Origin: Paludicola sp. MB14-C6
Lineage (GTDB): Bacteria; Bacillota; Clostridia; Oscillospirales; Ruminococcaceae
Reading direction: 5' to 3'
NCBI RefSeq assembly: GCF_030908625.1
Contig: NZ_CP133133.1
Location: 682,001 to 746,000 of the forward strand
DNA: 64,000 bases
The position numbers and the translations under genes were made by a program. The notes beneath the pieces were generated by a model. It was given only the letters and a program-made list of their open reading frames with translations, did no database searches and was not told the DNA's origin. Shown here in pieces: positions 47,993 through 57,238 of this stretch (its first letter is position 1; every line of letters begins with the position of its first letter).

Positions 47993-48511
47993 TTATTTTA
48001 AATACTCTTCTTTTAATATAGAAAAAATGAAATCATCGAATATAATATCACGATACCCTTTGACACATTTTCGAATGCAACCTTCCTTTATAAATCCGAG
48101 CTTTTGCAGTAATGCTTTTGATGCCTCATTTTCTGCAAACACACGAGCCGAAACTACATCTACTTTTTTTATTTCAAATAAAAATTCAAGAATACAGCTT
48201 AAGGCTTCTGTCATATAGTCGTTGGATGCATATTTTTCATTTAAAAAATAAGCAAGACAAATGGAATTTACTCCATATCTTAATGCATCTTCTTCGAAAA
48301 ATACCGCTCCAATCACCTTATTGTTCTCTCGTAAATGCAATAAAAAGGCATTTTCGGAATTCGAATACTCTTTCAAATTCTTCATAGCTTGTTCGTCAGT
48401 TAATTTTTTCATAGCATTATATTGTAATACATATTCGCTATTGCGCATTTCTATATAATCATTGAAATCTTCAATAGTTGCTTGCCGAATGTTTAATCTG
48501 TCAGTTTGCAT
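47993..48511 (-). CDS. GNAT family N-acetyltransferase (RimJ/RimL type)
   Basis: 172 residues with the GNAT fold: N-terminal substrate part, VIGAVFFEEDA strand, an acetyl-CoA-binding region that is not a classical R/QxxGxG loop (LNEKYASNDYMTEALSCIL), and the C-terminal ASKALLQKLGFIKEG, which is diagnostic of the RimJ/RimL-like group. Substrate unknown. Monocistronic. Confidence 0.88.
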   Translation of the reverse strand: MQTDRLNIRQATIEDFNDYIEMRNSEYVLQYNAMKKLTDEQAMKNLKEYSNSENAFLLHLRENNKVIGAVFFEEDALRYGVNSICLAYFLNEKYASNDYMTEALSCILEFLFEIKKVDVVSARVFAENEASKALLQKLGFIKEGCIRKCVKGYRDIIFDDFIFSILKEEYLK

Positions 48512-48630
48512 GTTATACTCCTTGGGCTAATTGCTACTTATCCTAATTTATTAAAATACATTTTAACCGAAAACGATTATTGATTCAACCATATTACGAA
48601 AAAACAATATGATAATTAGTATCTTTTTAT

Positions 48631-49077
48631 TTACTCCATTATTTTACCGATATAAATACAATTCACTTTTTTATATACTACTAAAAAAGTAGCTGCAACT
48701 AAAAGTGAAATTGATATGAGCATTCCAACAATTGAAAAACAGCGTAATCCTACAACAATAAGAGGAGTAATGGATAAAAGAAAAGCGATAATGATGCATA
48801 CAAATGTCGCATTTACTAGCTTTGGTAAAATAGTTTTTTTCATTAAAATGATTACAGACATTATGATTGTTATCACAGTCAATATTGCAGTAAGCAGAGG
48901 AGTAAAACTCGCATAAAAAAATGGGGTTAAGCTAAAATAGGAAAACGTTTTTCTGATGGTTTTGTTCGGTGCAGCAGCAAAATTCAGTACAGCACCATAT
49001 GGGAGTATTTCTAATATAACTGTAATCAACATAGCTATCAACGAAGATCGCATTGCCTTTTTCTTCACAACATTCAC
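48631..49077 (-). CDS. Small four-helix membrane protein
   Basis: 148 residues with four hydrophobic helices (about 10-30, 50-75, 85-110, 115-138). No family recognised. The 114-bp repeat at 49108-49221 ends 30 bp upstream, placing its gene-proximal TATAAT box at promoter distance from this start codon, the same arrangement as in front of hsdM. Confidence 0.65.
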   Translation of the reverse strand: MNVVKKKAMRSSLIAMLITVILEILPYGAVLNFAAAPNKTIRKTFSYFSLTPFFYASFTPLLTAILTVITIIMSVIILMKKTILPKLVNATFVCIIIAFLLSITPLIVVGLRCFSIVGMLISISLLVAATFLVVYKKVNCIYIGKIME

Positions 49078-49107
49078 CTTGCCTTACAATATATTCCTAA
49101 TAAAATG

Positions 49108-49221
49108 ATTATATCATAAAAAGTCTGTTTGCACGTAAGTGAAAACAGGTTCCTGTGATAAAATGTTCTCGTTATGGTCAAAATCTTTGATTTTGGGTAC
49201 CATTGAGGTTATTATATCATA
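49108..49221. repeat. 114-bp palindromic element, copy 2
   Basis: Second copy of the element at 19688-19801, same length and same end repeats ATTATATCATA. Its first palindrome has decayed (TTTGCACGTAAGTGAAAA), whereas the CAAAATC-ttt-GATTTTG hairpin is unchanged. Again directly upstream of a minus-strand gene. Confidence 0.8.
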
Positions 49222-49319
49222 CCAAAATATTGATTACAATAGCATCCAATAATAGAAAAACATATCTTTATAGACTGAAAACACCTATATACAATCTGTT
49301 TCGACTCGTATAAGCTCAA

Positions 49320-49360
49320 TGTGACTAACTCACAGAAAAATATTGCAATCAGAGTATACT
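49320..49360 (+). promoter_or_regulatory. Crp/Fnr-type activated promoter, distal
   Basis: TGTGA-CTAAC-TCACA (49320-49334), then 20 bp, then -10 TATACT (49355-49360). No good -35, so an activator is expected; the site centre falls near -40. Confidence 0.6.
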
Positions 49361-49451
49361 AATAGCATAAGATATACTAAAACAAATTAAGATTGATCTT
49401 TTGCAAAACACTATGATTGCTTGAAATGTAATATGACTTAAAATCCTATAA

Positions 49452-49492
49452 TGTGACTAAATCACTGAAAATTCGTGCAATAAAAATATAAT
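49452..49492 (+). promoter_or_regulatory. Crp/Fnr-type activated promoter, proximal to trxA
   Basis: TGTGA-CTAAA-TCACT (49452-49466), 20 bp, -10 TATAAT (49487-49492). It is a diverged direct duplicate of the 49320 promoter with identical spacing. Confidence 0.6.
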
Positions 49493-49579
49493 AAAAGCAT
49501 AGTATATAGCAAAAGAAACAAAAGCGAAATAATAGCTTTACCCTTAGTAAACAAACATATCATATTAGGAGGAAAACAT

Positions 49580-49894
49580 ATGAGCGTATTAACAATTACA
49601 AAAGAAAACTTTGAACAAGAAGTACTTAATTCTGATAAACCGGTATTACTAGACTTTTGGGCTAGCTGGTGTGGACCATGTAAAATGCTCTCCCCGGTTG
49701 TAGATGAAATTGCAGGCGAAGTAACAGATGACGTTAAAGTTGGCAAAGTTAATGTTGACGAAGAGCCTGAGCTTGCATCTGCTTTTCGAGTAATGAGTAT
49801 ACCGATGCTAGCTTTTATTAAAGATGGTAAAGTGGTTGATACATCAATCGGAGCAAAACCAAAAAGTGCTATTATCGATATGATGAACCTTTAA
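49580..49894 (+). CDS. trxA: Thioredoxin
   Basis: 104-residue dithiol protein with the active site WCGPC at residues 30-34 and the conserved cis-Pro region MSIPML. It reduces disulfides in cytoplasmic proteins. AGGAGG stands ahead of the ATG. No thioredoxin reductase gene is adjacent. Two Crp-type promoters precede it, and a convergent Crp/Fnr regulator gene follows 570 bp downstream. Confidence 0.96.
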   Translation: MSVLTITKENFEQEVLNSDKPVLLDFWASWCGPCKMLSPVVDEIAGEVTDDVKVGKVNVDEEPELASAFRVMSIPMLAFIKDGKVVDTSIGAKPKSAIIDMMNL

Positions 49895-50463
49895 AATAAC
49901 GGATTAAATAAGTTAGAAATCTCTTAAGTTATTACAAAATGTGAAAAACGCAATGACAATGAAATCGTTCAAAAATACAGATTTGGTTTACAACAAAGTA
50001 AATGATTGAATAACAAACTAACGGTAGCAAGAAGTTTTCTTGCTACCGTTTTGCTATTGATAAAGTAATCTTTTATTTGATGTTTGCTAGATATAAAGTC
50101 CATTGTTTTGGGTTATATTGGGCTATCCGCCCAAGCCTGACCATGCTTTTTGGCAATCGCCCCAAAAAGCATGGATAAAAAACGCTTTTTTTCTCAAAAT
50201 TGTTTTTTATATGACATCGCGCCTATGTTTGTACAAAACGATAAAGTTTCAGTTTGTGCTATATTATTCTTTATTTGCTTCCCTGGATAATTTCTTGAAA
50301 AATCGTTATGCGACCAGCAATTATTCCACGCGATTAGCATTTGATCAAGCAGTAAACTTTACTTTATGTCATTTTCAAAAAAACAATTTTCGCAAGCAAA
50401 TTTCTTTAAATATTCAGTTTTTTCTTGCGCTTCCAGCTTGTTTTATTTCAAAAATGCACTCGG
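49895..50463. other. Gap between trxA and Crp/Fnr gene
   Basis: 570 bp between convergent genes. It holds the trxA terminator (50020-50056) and a 13-bp perfect hairpin CCATGCTTTTTGG / CCAAAAAGCATGG (50141-50174). An open frame at 50103-50552 on the plus strand overlaps the Crp/Fnr gene and looks accidental. Nothing else is recognised. Confidence 0.6.
50020..50056 (+). terminator. Terminator of trxA
   Basis: AACGGTAGCAAGAA / TTCTTGCTACCGTT hairpin with a 3-nt loop, followed by TTGCTATT. Confidence 0.85.
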
Positions 50464-51138
50464 TTATAATAATGCCCTTAATTTTTTCTTATCTAATAGT
50501 TTTACGCCTTTTCGTGAAACCTCAACAAGCCCTTCATTCACAAAATATTTGAGCATACGAGAAACTACTTCTCTTGCACTACCTGTATATTTTGCAATTT
50601 GCTCATGGGTAAGTGTGATGAAGTCAGATCCGTTTTTTGCACTTTCATCTAATAAGAAAATGGCAAGACGTTTATCGAAACTCATAAATAGTATTTGCTC
50701 CATAGCCCACATTACATCTGAGAAACGGTCTGTTGTCACTTTATATGAAAAATTTTCAGCATAAATATTCTCATTGCATACTTGTTGAAAATCGCTTGAG
50801 TTTAGAATAATAACCTCACTATCTTCATCAGCTTCTATATGAACATCAAACGTAATGTTTCGCATAATACAAGAAGCAGATAATACGCAAACATCACCTT
50901 GCCTTGGGCGAAATAATGTTATTTCCTTGCCCTCCTCCGAAAGCATATAAGTGCGAAGTCCACCACTTTTTACAACTAAAACACCAATGCAGTCGCTATC
51001 ACCACGATGGATAACATCTCCTTGCTTATAGTTTACTGAAACCATGCTTTGCTTTAGCAAGGCTCTTTCCGGTGGAGTTAAGTGATTCCAAAATGTCAAT
51101 ACTGTCTTAACATAATCCAACTGTTCCGATGTTATCAT
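50464..51138 (-). CDS. Crp/Fnr family transcriptional regulator
   Basis: 224 residues from MITSEQLDYV, chosen because AGGAGG lies 8 bp upstream (the open frame runs 12 codons further back). An N-terminal cyclic nucleotide-binding-type beta-roll (about 15-140) is joined by a dimer helix to a winged helix (about 150-220, TLTHEQIAKYTGSAREVVSRML). No N-terminal Cys cluster, so it is not a classical oxygen-sensing Fnr. The twin TGTGA-N5-TCACA sites before trxA are candidate targets. Confidence 0.92.
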   Translation of the reverse strand: MITSEQLDYVKTVLTFWNHLTPPERALLKQSMVSVNYKQGDVIHRGDSDCIGVLVVKSGGLRTYMLSEEGKEITLFRPRQGDVCVLSASCIMRNITFDVHIEADEDSEVIILNSSDFQQVCNENIYAENFSYKVTTDRFSDVMWAMEQILFMSFDKRLAIFLLDESAKNGSDFITLTHEQIAKYTGSAREVVSRMLKYFVNEGLVEVSRKGVKLLDKKKLRALL

Positions 51139-51244
51139 AAAATATGCCTCCTTTTTATTGATTCTTTCCTTCAAATATGATATATTACTTTATATGCAAT
51201 AATATATCCAAAATTTAACTTTTAAAATATATTCGAGGTATAAA

Positions 51245-52228
51245 ATGAAAAAAATTTTGATTCTTTTTTTAAGCATTAGCTTATGTTGCATGTTAATTTC
51301 TTGTAAAGCTGATACTACTAATCTTAACATTTCAAGCAAGGATAATCAAGTGGATTCGTCTAGTACAAGCAGTCAAATGGAAAGTAGTAGTTCTGAAGTA
51401 TCTTCTACTACTTCATCACAAGCACCAAGTTCAAATAAATCCAGTTCGACTAAAAGCGCTCCAACTACTGCAACGAGCAATAATAGTAAAAATGCTACTT
51501 CCGCAGTATCAAGCCAACCAGTTCAAACCGTTCGTGTTACATTCCCAGAAGGTACCACTATGGCAAAAGCCTTTGACACTTTGGAAGCAAAAGGAGTTGC
51601 CAAACAAAAAGAGCTTTTTCAAACCGCTGGCAGTGTTGATTTTTCAGCATATAGCGTGGTAAACGAAATTAAGCCCGCTTCAACCAGATGTTTTCTATTA
51701 GAAGGTTATTTATTCCCAAGCACCTATGATTTTTATGTAAATGAAAAGCCCGAAAGTGTAATTCGAAAAATGCTCAATGTTAGCAATAAAAGAATCACAC
51801 AAGCATATAAAGATCGTGCTGCACAGCTTGGTTATACAATGGATGAAATGATAACGCTTGCATCCATCATTCAAAAAGAAGCACATGTGACAAAGGAATT
51901 TACACGTGTTTCATCTGTTTTTCATAATCGTTTAAAAGCCGGAATGAAATTGCAATCCGATGTTACCATCAAATATGTGGAGGGCGCTATTAAGCCATAC
52001 ATAGATGGTGATACTAACCGATTCAACTCCTATTACAACACCTACAAATGCAAGGGGTTACCTGCCGGACCGATATGCAATCCAGGAATTTCTGCTATAG
52101 AAGCAGCATTAAATCCGGAAAGCACAAACTATCTATACTTTGTAAATGATACTGCGGGAAACTATTATTATGCGGCTACCTATGAAGAACACCAGCAAAA
52201 TTGCCAAACTGCTGGCGTAACACCATAA
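51245..52228 (+). CDS. MltG-like endolytic transglycosylase, lipoprotein form
   Basis: 327 residues. A lipobox (MLISC, Cys20) and a Ser/Thr-rich linker (about 30-95) lead to a YceG/MltG domain with LASIIQKEAHV (catalytic Glu) and the substrate region LKAGMKLQSDVTIKY, GLPAGPICNPG. Cuts nascent glycan strands and helps set their length. Typical MltG has a membrane helix and a LysM-like part, while this one is shortened and lipid-anchored, so it may be a second, specialised member. It stands alone, divergent from the Crp/Fnr gene. Confidence 0.87.
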   Translation: MKKILILFLSISLCCMLISCKADTTNLNISSKDNQVDSSSTSSQMESSSSEVSSTTSSQAPSSNKSSSTKSAPTTATSNNSKNATSAVSSQPVQTVRVTFPEGTTMAKAFDTLEAKGVAKQKELFQTAGSVDFSAYSVVNEIKPASTRCFLLEGYLFPSTYDFYVNEKPESVIRKMLNVSNKRITQAYKDRAAQLGYTMDEMITLASIIQKEAHVTKEFTRVSSVFHNRLKAGMKLQSDVTIKYVEGAIKPYIDGDTNRFNSYYNTYKCKGLPAGPICNPGISAIEAALNPESTNYLYFVNDTAGNYYYAATYEEHQQNCQTAGVTP

Positions 52229-52242
52229 ATTTATAGAAACAA

Positions 52243-52278
52243 GGGAGTTATCCAAAAACGGATAGCTCCCTATTTTGT
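52243..52278. terminator. Terminator between mltG-type and TasA-like genes
   Basis: GGGAGTTATCC / GGATAGCTCCC hairpin plus TATTTTG. A nearly identical stem occurs at 57191-57221. Confidence 0.85.
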
Positions 52279-52303
52279 TATATTAATATTTATGCAAAAA
52301 GTT

Positions 52304-53569
52304 TTATGAAATAAACTCGCCATGATAACTTGTTGTATCTATAAAAATATCATAGTCGGTAGACGTACGATTATTATAATAAAATGTGCATTGTTGAAAT
52401 GGATTGATTGAGTTTGCTTGAGGTTTATCAGCTAAAATATCTAAATGGGAGAATTTGTTGTCATCACTTACTAACAATATTGATTTTTTCGTTAGAACCT
52501 TTTCAGGTATGTTTTTTATATTGGAAATGTTAATACACAACTTTACCCATGTCGTTTTTGTTGTAGTAGTATCTTCAATAAAATGCTTAAACTGTTGTAT
52601 CGTTTCAATTTTATATGCATTTGAAGCAGTAGCACCCGTTCCTCCACCATAATCACTGCTCTCTTCTATAGTATTATAATCCATATAAGATGCAAAAGGA
52701 TCTGTTTGGGATGATGAGCTCGTGGAAGAAGAAGTATCATCTTTGGAGCTTTCTGATGGAGTATTACTAACAACACTTGTCGTTGTAGATTCTTTATTTG
52801 AAGGATAGCTTTCCGGAGTATCCACATAGTTTGATAAAAGAATGATATCCAATAACATACCTGCTCCTTGCACAGCATTTCCGGCAGTCGATTGAATTCC
52901 CATATCTACAACATAGATATTAGTTGTGTGTGCTTTTATTCTAATCGGTTTCTCTTTACCGATTTTTTGAATGGCTGAACCTATGTTTTGCACACTCGTT
53001 TGTGGTTTTAATAAAGTAGTATCAGATTGATGAAAAGAAGCATTGGGGATATCTCCACCGACTTTTGTATAATCAAAGAAAAATACATTTGATAATCCCT
53101 TATTCTCTATTTCTCGAGTTATGAATTCAACTGTATAATCAATATCTGCGTTAGAGTTATTTTGAACAATTAACGGCCTTTGTTGTCGAAATCCCGGTTG
53201 AATATCTGCAATTTCCGATTTGCCATTATACTCGAAAAACTTACGGTTTGTTTTGTCCTCTTCATCAATTGAAATCAACGAATTTCCGTTAGAAAATATT
53301 TCAGCTATTGTAGTCGGTAACGGCGCCGCTTTAGATTCTCCACTTGAATTAGGCAAAATATTAACCGGCTTATTGGTGGTCATTAGTTTCATTGCAACAT
53401 TCGCTGTTACAATTTTATTATTCTTGTTTGCAACAGTACCCGAAAATCCTGCAAAGGAATTAACTGCTATTGCAGTCAATAAGCCAACCGATAATACGAT
53501 TCCTAAAATAAGACGTACAATCTTTGCATTTACAGATGATAAAAGCATTGAAGGTTTCATTAATAGCAT
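52304..53569 (-). CDS. Exported TasA/camelysin-like surface protein
   Basis: 421 residues: N-terminal signal segment (about 17-43), then a TasA/CalY-like beta domain with PGFRQQRPLIVQNNSNADIDYTVEF, a Ser/Thr-rich linker (about 265-300) and a second C-terminal domain (about 305-421). It lies 53 bp behind a SipW-type peptidase gene, the order seen for fibre-forming TasA-like proteins that need SipW for processing. Probably a surface fibre or matrix component. It is longer than ordinary TasA (about 260 residues) because of the extra domain. Confidence 0.7.
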   Translation of the reverse strand: MLLMKPSMLLSSVNAKIVRLILGIVLSVGLLTAIAVNSFAGFSGTVANKNNKIVTANVAMKLMTTNKPVNILPNSSGESKAAPLPTTIAEIFSNGNSLISIDEEDKTNRKFFEYNGKSEIADIQPGFRQQRPLIVQNNSNADIDYTVEFITREIENKGLSNVFFFDYTKVGGDIPNASFHQSDTTLLKPQTSVQNIGSAIQKIGKEKPIRIKAHTTNIYVVDMGIQSTAGNAVQGAGMLLDIILLSNYVDTPESYPSNKESTTTSVVSNTPSESSKDDTSSSTSSSSQTDPFASYMDYNTIEESSDYGGGTGATASNAYKIETIQQFKHFIEDTTTTKTTWVKLCINISNIKNIPEKVLTKKSILLVSDDNKFSHLDILADKPQANSINPFQQCTFYYNNRTSTDYDIFIDTTSYHGEFIS

Positions 53570-53622
53570 AGTAATCCCTCATTCTATTTATTTCCCCTCA
53601 AAGCTTTTTTACTTTCTTTTTT

Positions 53623-54915
53623 CTATTTATTTTTCTTTTGTATCGTAACTTTAGGTTGATTATTTTCATCCTTAAATAACCCAAAATTCACTTCAAAATC
53701 TTGTCCATCGATAACAACATTTGTATAGCCTTCCGTTACAGTGATTGCAAGCTCTCTTCCATTTGTTATCTCATCGAACGCTAATTTAATGGCATTTGCT
53801 TTTACATCCACGTTTATACCATCAATGCTAAAAGAATCATTTCCTTTACTTTGTAAAGTTCCTTTAAACCTTGGAGTAGAATGATTCATCAAAACAGCCA
53901 TGTCTGTTTCTTGACTTTTGAATTGATCCACAACATGAAGTTCACTATCTTGCGGCTCACCCTTTGAACGCAACATAGCAAATGCGTTCATATTATTTAT
54001 TATTTCTTCTTCCTCTTCTTGTTTGGTGACAATTTTTTTTGTGCGTAAAATCGGTTCAGCATTGTTTTTTGCAATAATGCGTTCTGAACGAATTTGCTGT
54101 TCATCATCGCTTTTCGTTGTAATTACTTCATTATTGATTTGTTTGGTTAAAGGTTGCACATTAGGATTTTCTTGAATGGTATTATATAATGTAGAACCAA
54201 TACTCCGAACAGGTGGTTTCAGAGCATCCCCTTCATTTTCTTCATGATTATTCGGTATTCCTTTTGCAATATGCTTAGCAGGCTTTAAGGAATGTGTTCC
54301 AAATAATTCAGCTCGTTCTTCCTCTTTTACAACATTGGTATCCTCAATTGGCGCTTTTGATAAGCGCAGTAAATTAAGAATTTCAAAAAGCAACAACAAT
54401 AATAAAGGTACAGCAACGCAAGTTACCAATCCAATTGGAGATTGTACAAATAATATAAACCTACCGGTTGCAGGCATAATTGAAATTACTTTTCCATATA
54501 TATCTTCACTTAATCTACGCTTGGAATCTTCCACTTTATTTCTATCGCCTTTTGTTATAAAAGTCATTCCAACATCCGTAGGCACACATTGCGTTATTCG
54601 ATGAGTGTTTATCACTAATGCGCCGTTTTCATCAATACCCTCTTTAAAAGTAATCATATCTTGAGACTTTAATTTCTTCACATCGGTTTCTTGCACTAAA
54701 ACCGCACTTTGAATTGGTATATTCGGCTCCATACTGTTTGAGCTGATGATAAATAAACGATAGCCAAAAATAGAAGGTGGGTTATTATTATTTTGACGAG
54801 TTAATATAACAGTTAATAATACTAATACCAATAGTAATCCTACAACAGACATAATTGTATAAAAGATTGCTTTGCTTAATTTTGCTTTTGGTTTTACCGC
54901 TTTTTTTGTTTCCAT
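53623..54915 (-). CDS. SipW-type signal peptidase I with long C-terminal extension
   Basis: 430 residues. One N-terminal helix (about 17-39), then an ER-type signal peptidase fold with the catalytic Ser61 in SSNSMEP and, in place of Lys, a His in NTHRI (His105), followed by GDRNKVED and a second helix (about 155-185). The last 240 residues are acidic and low-complexity, ending in a small beta domain, and have no match I recognise. It likely processes the TasA-like protein encoded next. SipW proteins are normally about 190 residues, so the extension is unusual. Confidence 0.85.
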   Translation of the reverse strand: METKKAVKPKAKLSKAIFYTIMSVVGLLLVLVLLTVILTRQNNNNPPSIFGYRLFIISSNSMEPNIPIQSAVLVQETDVKKLKSQDMITFKEGIDENGALVINTHRITQCVPTDVGMTFITKGDRNKVEDSKRRLSEDIYGKVISIMPATGRFILFVQSPIGLVTCVAVPLLLLLLFEILNLLRLSKAPIEDTNVVKEEERAELFGTHSLKPAKHIAKGIPNNHEENEGDALKPPVRSIGSTLYNTIQENPNVQPLTKQINNEVITTKSDDEQQIRSERIIAKNNAEPILRTKKIVTKQEEEEEIINNMNAFAMLRSKGEPQDSELHVVDQFKSQETDMAVLMNHSTPRFKGTLQSKGNDSFSIDGINVDVKANAIKLAFDEITNGRELAITVTEGYTNVVIDGQDFEVNFGLFKDENNQPKVTIQKKNK

Positions 54916-55023
54916 TTATCCTATACCCCTACCCTTAAATTGTTTTATCTATCTATATTTGCATTATATACATTCGATGGTGAATTGTCAACTTTTAACA
55001 GAGTTTTTCCTATAAAAAGTCGA

Positions 55024-55054
55024 AAAAATAGCATCCTTCGTAAATGAAGAATGC
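55024..55054 (-). terminator. Terminator of phosphoesterase gene
   Basis: GCATTCTTC / GAAGGATGC hairpin followed on the minus strand by TATTTTTTCG. Confidence 0.8.
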
Positions 55055-55061
55055 TTATCAA

Positions 55062-55718
55062 CTAATCTATTTTAACAACATCAGTAAAAATCATATGATA
55101 ACAAGGTGGAATTACTTTGTTAGTATGATATTTACCAAAAAACCATTTCTTAAAATAAACCGCTTTACTTACCTTTTCTAAAAAAGCATGCAAATGATTT
55201 ACTTCATTATTATCCATATCAATGAATAATTTTACTTTGGTTGGTGCATCATGTGTTATAATATAGTCTACAGTATTATTTACTTTTTCCAAATTATCAA
55301 TTGCGTGATTTAATTCTTGAACCGTAGGCAACTTATCGGTTTCTTTTGTGGAATCGATCTCTCGGTCAATTGAATCTCCACCACCGAAAGCAAATATTGT
55401 TTTATTATTGATTTGAAAAACTTCTCCACGCATCAGCATTCGTAAATTACCCGAAATCAAGCGTGTTTGTCCACCATTCCATTCTTCTATTGGGTAGCTA
55501 CAAGTAAGGTCTAAATTATCATGATAACCATCTACAAACACAACGTTGTATTTACGTTTGCCAATCCATTTTAAAAATTTTGTCTCTTTTTTAGAACCAT
55601 CCCATACAAAACCGAAATCTCCACATACTATGAGAGTATCGCCTTTTTTGATTTTTGATTTATTTATTTGTTTAAAGCGACTGCGATCGCCATGCATATC
55701 TCCTGTTACAAAAATCAC
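55062..55718 (-). CDS. Metallophosphoesterase with altered metal motifs
   Basis: 218 residues of the calcineurin-like fold: GDMHGD (residues 6-11), GDFGFVWD (about 34-41) and THDAP (about 157-161). The usual GNHE/D motif reads DGYHDN, and the final GHTH reads GKYHTN. The last two blocks therefore lack standard ligands, so metal binding or activity may be changed. The start is a GTG with AGGGG upstream. Small members of this group occur scattered in gut Firmicutes; substrate unknown. Confidence 0.82.
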   Translation of the reverse strand: MIFVTGDMHGDRSRFKQINKSKIKKGDTLIVCGDFGFVWDGSKKETKFLKWIGKRKYNVVFVDGYHDNLDLTCSYPIEEWNGGQTRLISGNLRMLMRGEVFQINNKTIFAFGGGDSIDREIDSTKETDKLPTVQELNHAIDNLEKVNNTVDYIITHDAPTKVKLFIDMDNNEVNHLHAFLEKVSKAVYFKKWFFGKYHTNKVIPPCYHMIFTDVVKID

Positions 55719-55825
55719 TGTTGTTTTCCCCTATTCTAACTTTATGAAATTCTAAAAACATATTTCAATCTTTTGATAAATCTGTTATACTATATATAAT
55801 ACACTTAAGTTGAGGTTTCGTCTAT

Positions 55826-57184
55826 ATGGAAATATTAAAAAAAATAATTTCTTTATCAATAACTATGATTATTGTATTCACACTTTTTGCTTCATCTACT
55901 GTAGAAGCGGCTTATAAATTGCCTTTTGAAACAAACAGTAAAGCAATATATATGGTAAACACAGATACGAATACAGTAGTTTACGAAAAAAACAAAGATG
56001 AGAAAATTATACCGGCATCGCTTACTAAAATAATGACGACTATTATTGCACTTGAAACAGTTAAGGACTTAGAAGGTACGATTGTAACTGCACCTTCTTA
56101 TATATATGATGAATTTTTTGGTCTGAATGTTTCTACTGCTGATATTCGTCAAAAGGAACAAGTTCGTATGATTGATTTGCTGTATGCAATGATATTACCA
56201 TCCGCTAACGAAGCCGCTAGCATTGTTGCGGATTATATCGGTGATGGTAGTATTGCTCAATTTGTAGATATGATGAACAAAAAGGCAAAAGAAATCGGTG
56301 CTAAAAATACTGTTTTTAAAAATCCACACGGTCTCATGGCTCAAGGACAAGTTACAACTGCATATGATTTATATCTTATTACAAAATATGCGTTAAGCTT
56401 ACCAATGTTTGAAAAAATATGTACTACTACTTCTTACCAAATGCCAGCAACAAATAAGCATAGTCAACCCTATAATATTAGTCATACGAACTATATGCTA
56501 AGTAAAGTTCGGGGTGGAAGTTATTATTATCCATATGCAAAGGGTATTAAAACCGGTACTCTTCCTGAAGTCGGAAAAAACCTGATTTCTATGGCTTCAA
56601 AAGATGGATACAATTATCTACTGATTTCGCTAGGCGCACCTGAAGTTGATTCCAGCGGAAAACCACTTGGCAAGAATGGCGCTTTTGAGGATGCACAAAA
56701 CTTATACAAATGGGCATTAACATCTTTTAAGCATCAAACCATCATAAAAGAGGGCGAAGTCATTGAAGAGGCCAAAGTAAGGTTAAGCTCTGGACAAGAC
56801 TATGTTTCTTTACTAGCTAAAAATGATGTGACTGCGTTACTTCCAAGTGATGTTGATGCTACAGCCATTCAAAAAATTCCAACCATATTAAAAGATGTTC
56901 GGGCTCCTGTTAAAAAAGGGGATGTGCTTGGCCGCTTAGATTTGAAATTAAACGATGAAATCATACAATCCGTTGATTTAGTCGCTTATCAAGATATTCA
57001 TCGCAGCTTATGGAAATATAGTTTCGATCTTGTAAAACGCTTTTTAAATAATACTATCGTCAGAGTACTGTTAATCATTCTTTTACTTCTCGTTTTAATC
57101 TTCCTTGTTTTGAAAGCAAGGTATCGTAAACTGCAACGCTTACGTGCGGCAAGATCTCGTTATATAAGAAAAATGCAAAAATAA
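55826..57184 (+). CDS. D-alanyl-D-alanine carboxypeptidase (DacF/PBP5-like)
   Basis: Penicillin-binding protein that trims the pentapeptide of peptidoglycan. 452 residues with signal peptide (to about 29), SLTK at 65-68, SAN at 126-128 and KTG at 242-244, the three serine peptidase S11 motifs. A PBP5-type C-terminal domain follows (about 310-395) and then a membrane anchor (about 407-430) with a basic tail, where most homologues have only an amphipathic helix. Spore formers use such enzymes in cortex and wall remodelling. Confidence 0.93.
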   Translation: MEILKKIISLSITMIIVFTLFASSTVEAAYKLPFETNSKAIYMVNTDTNTVVYEKNKDEKIIPASLTKIMTTIIALETVKDLEGTIVTAPSYIYDEFFGLNVSTADIRQKEQVRMIDLLYAMILPSANEAASIVADYIGDGSIAQFVDMMNKKAKEIGAKNTVFKNPHGLMAQGQVTTAYDLYLITKYALSLPMFEKICTTTSYQMPATNKHSQPYNISHTNYMLSKVRGGSYYYPYAKGIKTGTLPEVGKNLISMASKDGYNYLLISLGAPEVDSSGKPLGKNGAFEDAQNLYKWALTSFKHQTIIKEGEVIEEAKVRLSSGQDYVSLLAKNDVTALLPSDVDATAIQKIPTILKDVRAPVKKGDVLGRLDLKLNDEIIQSVDLVAYQDIHRSLWKYSFDLVKRFLNNTIVRVLLIILLLLVLIFLVLKARYRKLQRLRAARSRYIRKMQK

Positions 57185-57190
57185 GAATAA

Positions 57191-57226
57191 GGGAGTTATC
57201 CAAAATGATTGGATAACTCCCTTTAG
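57191..57226. terminator. Bidirectional terminator
   Basis: GGGAGTTATCC / GGATAACTCCC perfect stem followed by CTTTAGTTTG, between convergent genes. Confidence 0.85.
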
Positions 57227-57238
57227 TTTGTTATTTGG

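Noticed and set aside
50103..50552. 149-codon plus-strand frame between trxA and the Crp/Fnr gene
   Set aside because: It overlaps the regulator gene in antisense, contains a strong hairpin and has low-complexity Phe/Leu-rich composition without a ribosome site.
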